A DNA stretch of 64,000 bases, from positions 20,153,206 to 20,217,205 of the forward strand of contig NC_053417.1 in the NCBI RefSeq assembly GCF_016859285.1, written 5' to 3'. Source of the stretch: Xiphias gladius. Lineage: Eukaryota; Chordata; Actinopteri; Istiophoriformes; Xiphiidae. A program made the translations under genes and the position numbers. Shown in pieces: positions 62,561-64,000 of this stretch (position 1 is the first letter of the stretch; each line of letters begins with the position of its first letter). The notes under the pieces are model-generated. The model ran no database searches and was not told the DNA's origin. It saw only the letters and a list, made by a program, of their open reading frames with translations.

Positions 62561-64000
62561 AGCAAAGGGGAGTAAACATTACAATCACCTTTTTAGTGTT
62601 TGCTTCTTGCCGGGCATCAACTTCCCTTAGCCAAGAACAATTTAAGACAATGGTTCTCTCCCAGGCTGTTCACTAATGGACATTGAGGTTGACCTTATAT
62701 TAGAACACTCAGCTCAGATTTGTACTCTAAAATTGGGAACGTCTCTCAAGTGAAGCAGAGAAAATGATTATTGCATAGTTGGATTGACAATGTTGGTTGT
62801 GGAAATTGTACAATCATAGATTTTATTTTGCAGCGATAATGAGATTCACAAAATGGTCGGTTATTAACTCATGTTCTGTTTTACCTGCCTTTCACTTGCC
62901 TTGATTGCCAAAGAAATTCCCAGCCTTTTCCATTAACATATAAGCCATAGATCTGGTCTTCATTGTTTTCATTCTAAAATCACACTGCTTTTGAATCTAT
63001 ATTACTTGAAAAGGAAAACCAGGTCTCATTTGCACGATTACGTTTCTGACCATTTAGGTAGCAGGTTACCTGTTTCATTTGGAGCTAATGTGTTTGAGAA
63101 TACGTCTAGTTTTGAAATTGTGATAATGCAATTAAGGCACTGGTCCCCCTACTTTCTGAAGACACCAGACTAATCAGTCTTTTTTATGATCCTAAACTGG
63201 ACTTATCCACTGTTAACTAAATAATTTTAGTTTCCTGTCTATATGCTCACTGTGGCTGATTACTTAGTAAACTAATATCAATCATAGTACATATCTTTAA
63301 CTAGAACGCATGTTTCAAATAGCTGGTTTCTATTACAATCCTTATTCTATACTATATATTTACTCAGAATTTATTTTTTATCTGTAACATTTTAGAAATA
63401 CTCACTGCTGGTACAGTTGTACTCAATATATTTTTTGTATCTGGTTTTCATTACTATATGTAGTTTTATATCTCAGCATCCATCTACAAATCACAGCCTC
63501 TGGCAAGGTTGTCTGAATGCAGTTTAATAGGCTACACTGCTTTGTTATTCTGTGGAGCGGGATGCTTTATACATGACTGAAGACAGCTAAATCTGACCTT
63601 CTGCAGCACAGTCTGTTAGTGGCTTTATTTATTCTCAACATGGTCATACTTTCATGTTGACTTTTGGCAAAATGTAGTAACAAAGGAATTCTTACTTTGA
63701 TTTGTTGAGAACAAAAGAGGATGTCTCCGTTGCTTCAATGGCAAAATCAATTTCTCTTAAAACTAAGATTTTAATGCAGATGCAATATGGGTGTCCTTAA
63801 TTCACCACTAGTCATCAACATTCCACCATGACTGCCTGACACGTATCAGTCACTTCAGTTGTGTTTAGCAAACACTGTTACAAGTATGTTGGTCTTTTTT
63901 GATTTAAATGATGTCATGGTGTGAGCTGCAAAAATCTTCCTTATCATGGAGAAAGGGTTTAAGTGAGCCACAAGGTTTTTTTTTTTTGTTTTTTTTTTAA
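62561..64000 (+). other. vgll4: vgll4 3' untranslated region and downstream sequence
   Basis: AT-rich sequence after the TGA at 62558-62560. I saw no strong AATAAA, so the 3' end is not placed. T runs close the window. No other gene is recognised. Confidence 0.5.

Overview
The window is a stretch of ray-finned fish nuclear genome, most likely a percomorph teleost. The genes are intron-rich with GT-AG introns, the repeats are of fish type (Tc1 elements, small inverted-repeat elements, CA and TTTA microsatellites), and the promoters carry CpG-rich, GCTAACGTTAGC-like sequence. It contains seven recognisable vertebrate genes, one decayed gene remnant and one doubtful open frame. There are no viral, bacterial or CRISPR features.

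Layout. iqsec1 3' part (+, 550-7349), with a long 3' UTR to about 10.5 kb. gp9-like platelet glycoprotein (+, 11841-12467). hdhd5 (-, 13488-16722). cnbp (-, 18720-19921, 5' exon near 22.1 kb). An unidentified 164-codon frame (-, 23109-23603) lies head to head with raf1. raf1 is complete in 16 coding exons (+, 27125-35001). A transposon-rich gap of about 36.1-40.6 kb holds a broken piece of a PPARG-type ligand-binding domain (-, 38781-38993). syn2 (-) has its IIb end at 44271 and a damaged IIa end at 40630. vgll4 (+, 56433-62560) has two DNA transposons in its introns.

The order IQSEC1-RAF1-(PPARG)-SYN2-VGLL4, with all orientations, mirrors human chromosome 3p25. TSEN2, MKRN2, TIMP4 and TAMM41 are not seen, PPARG is reduced to a fragment, and gp9, cnbp and hdhd5 sit between iqsec1 and raf1. 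I infer that this is one of the two copies of the 3p25 block left by the teleost genome duplication, thinned by gene loss. The pparg fragment and the frameshifted synapsin IIa tail look like that loss in progress.

The genes do not form one pathway. They cover ARF signalling at synapses (iqsec1), synaptic vesicles (syn2), RAS-MAPK signalling (raf1), Hippo/TEAD repression (vgll4), nucleic-acid binding (cnbp), platelet adhesion (gp9) and a HAD-type phosphatase (hdhd5). Exon borders come from splice signals, reading phase and family similarity. All complete coding sums divide by three.
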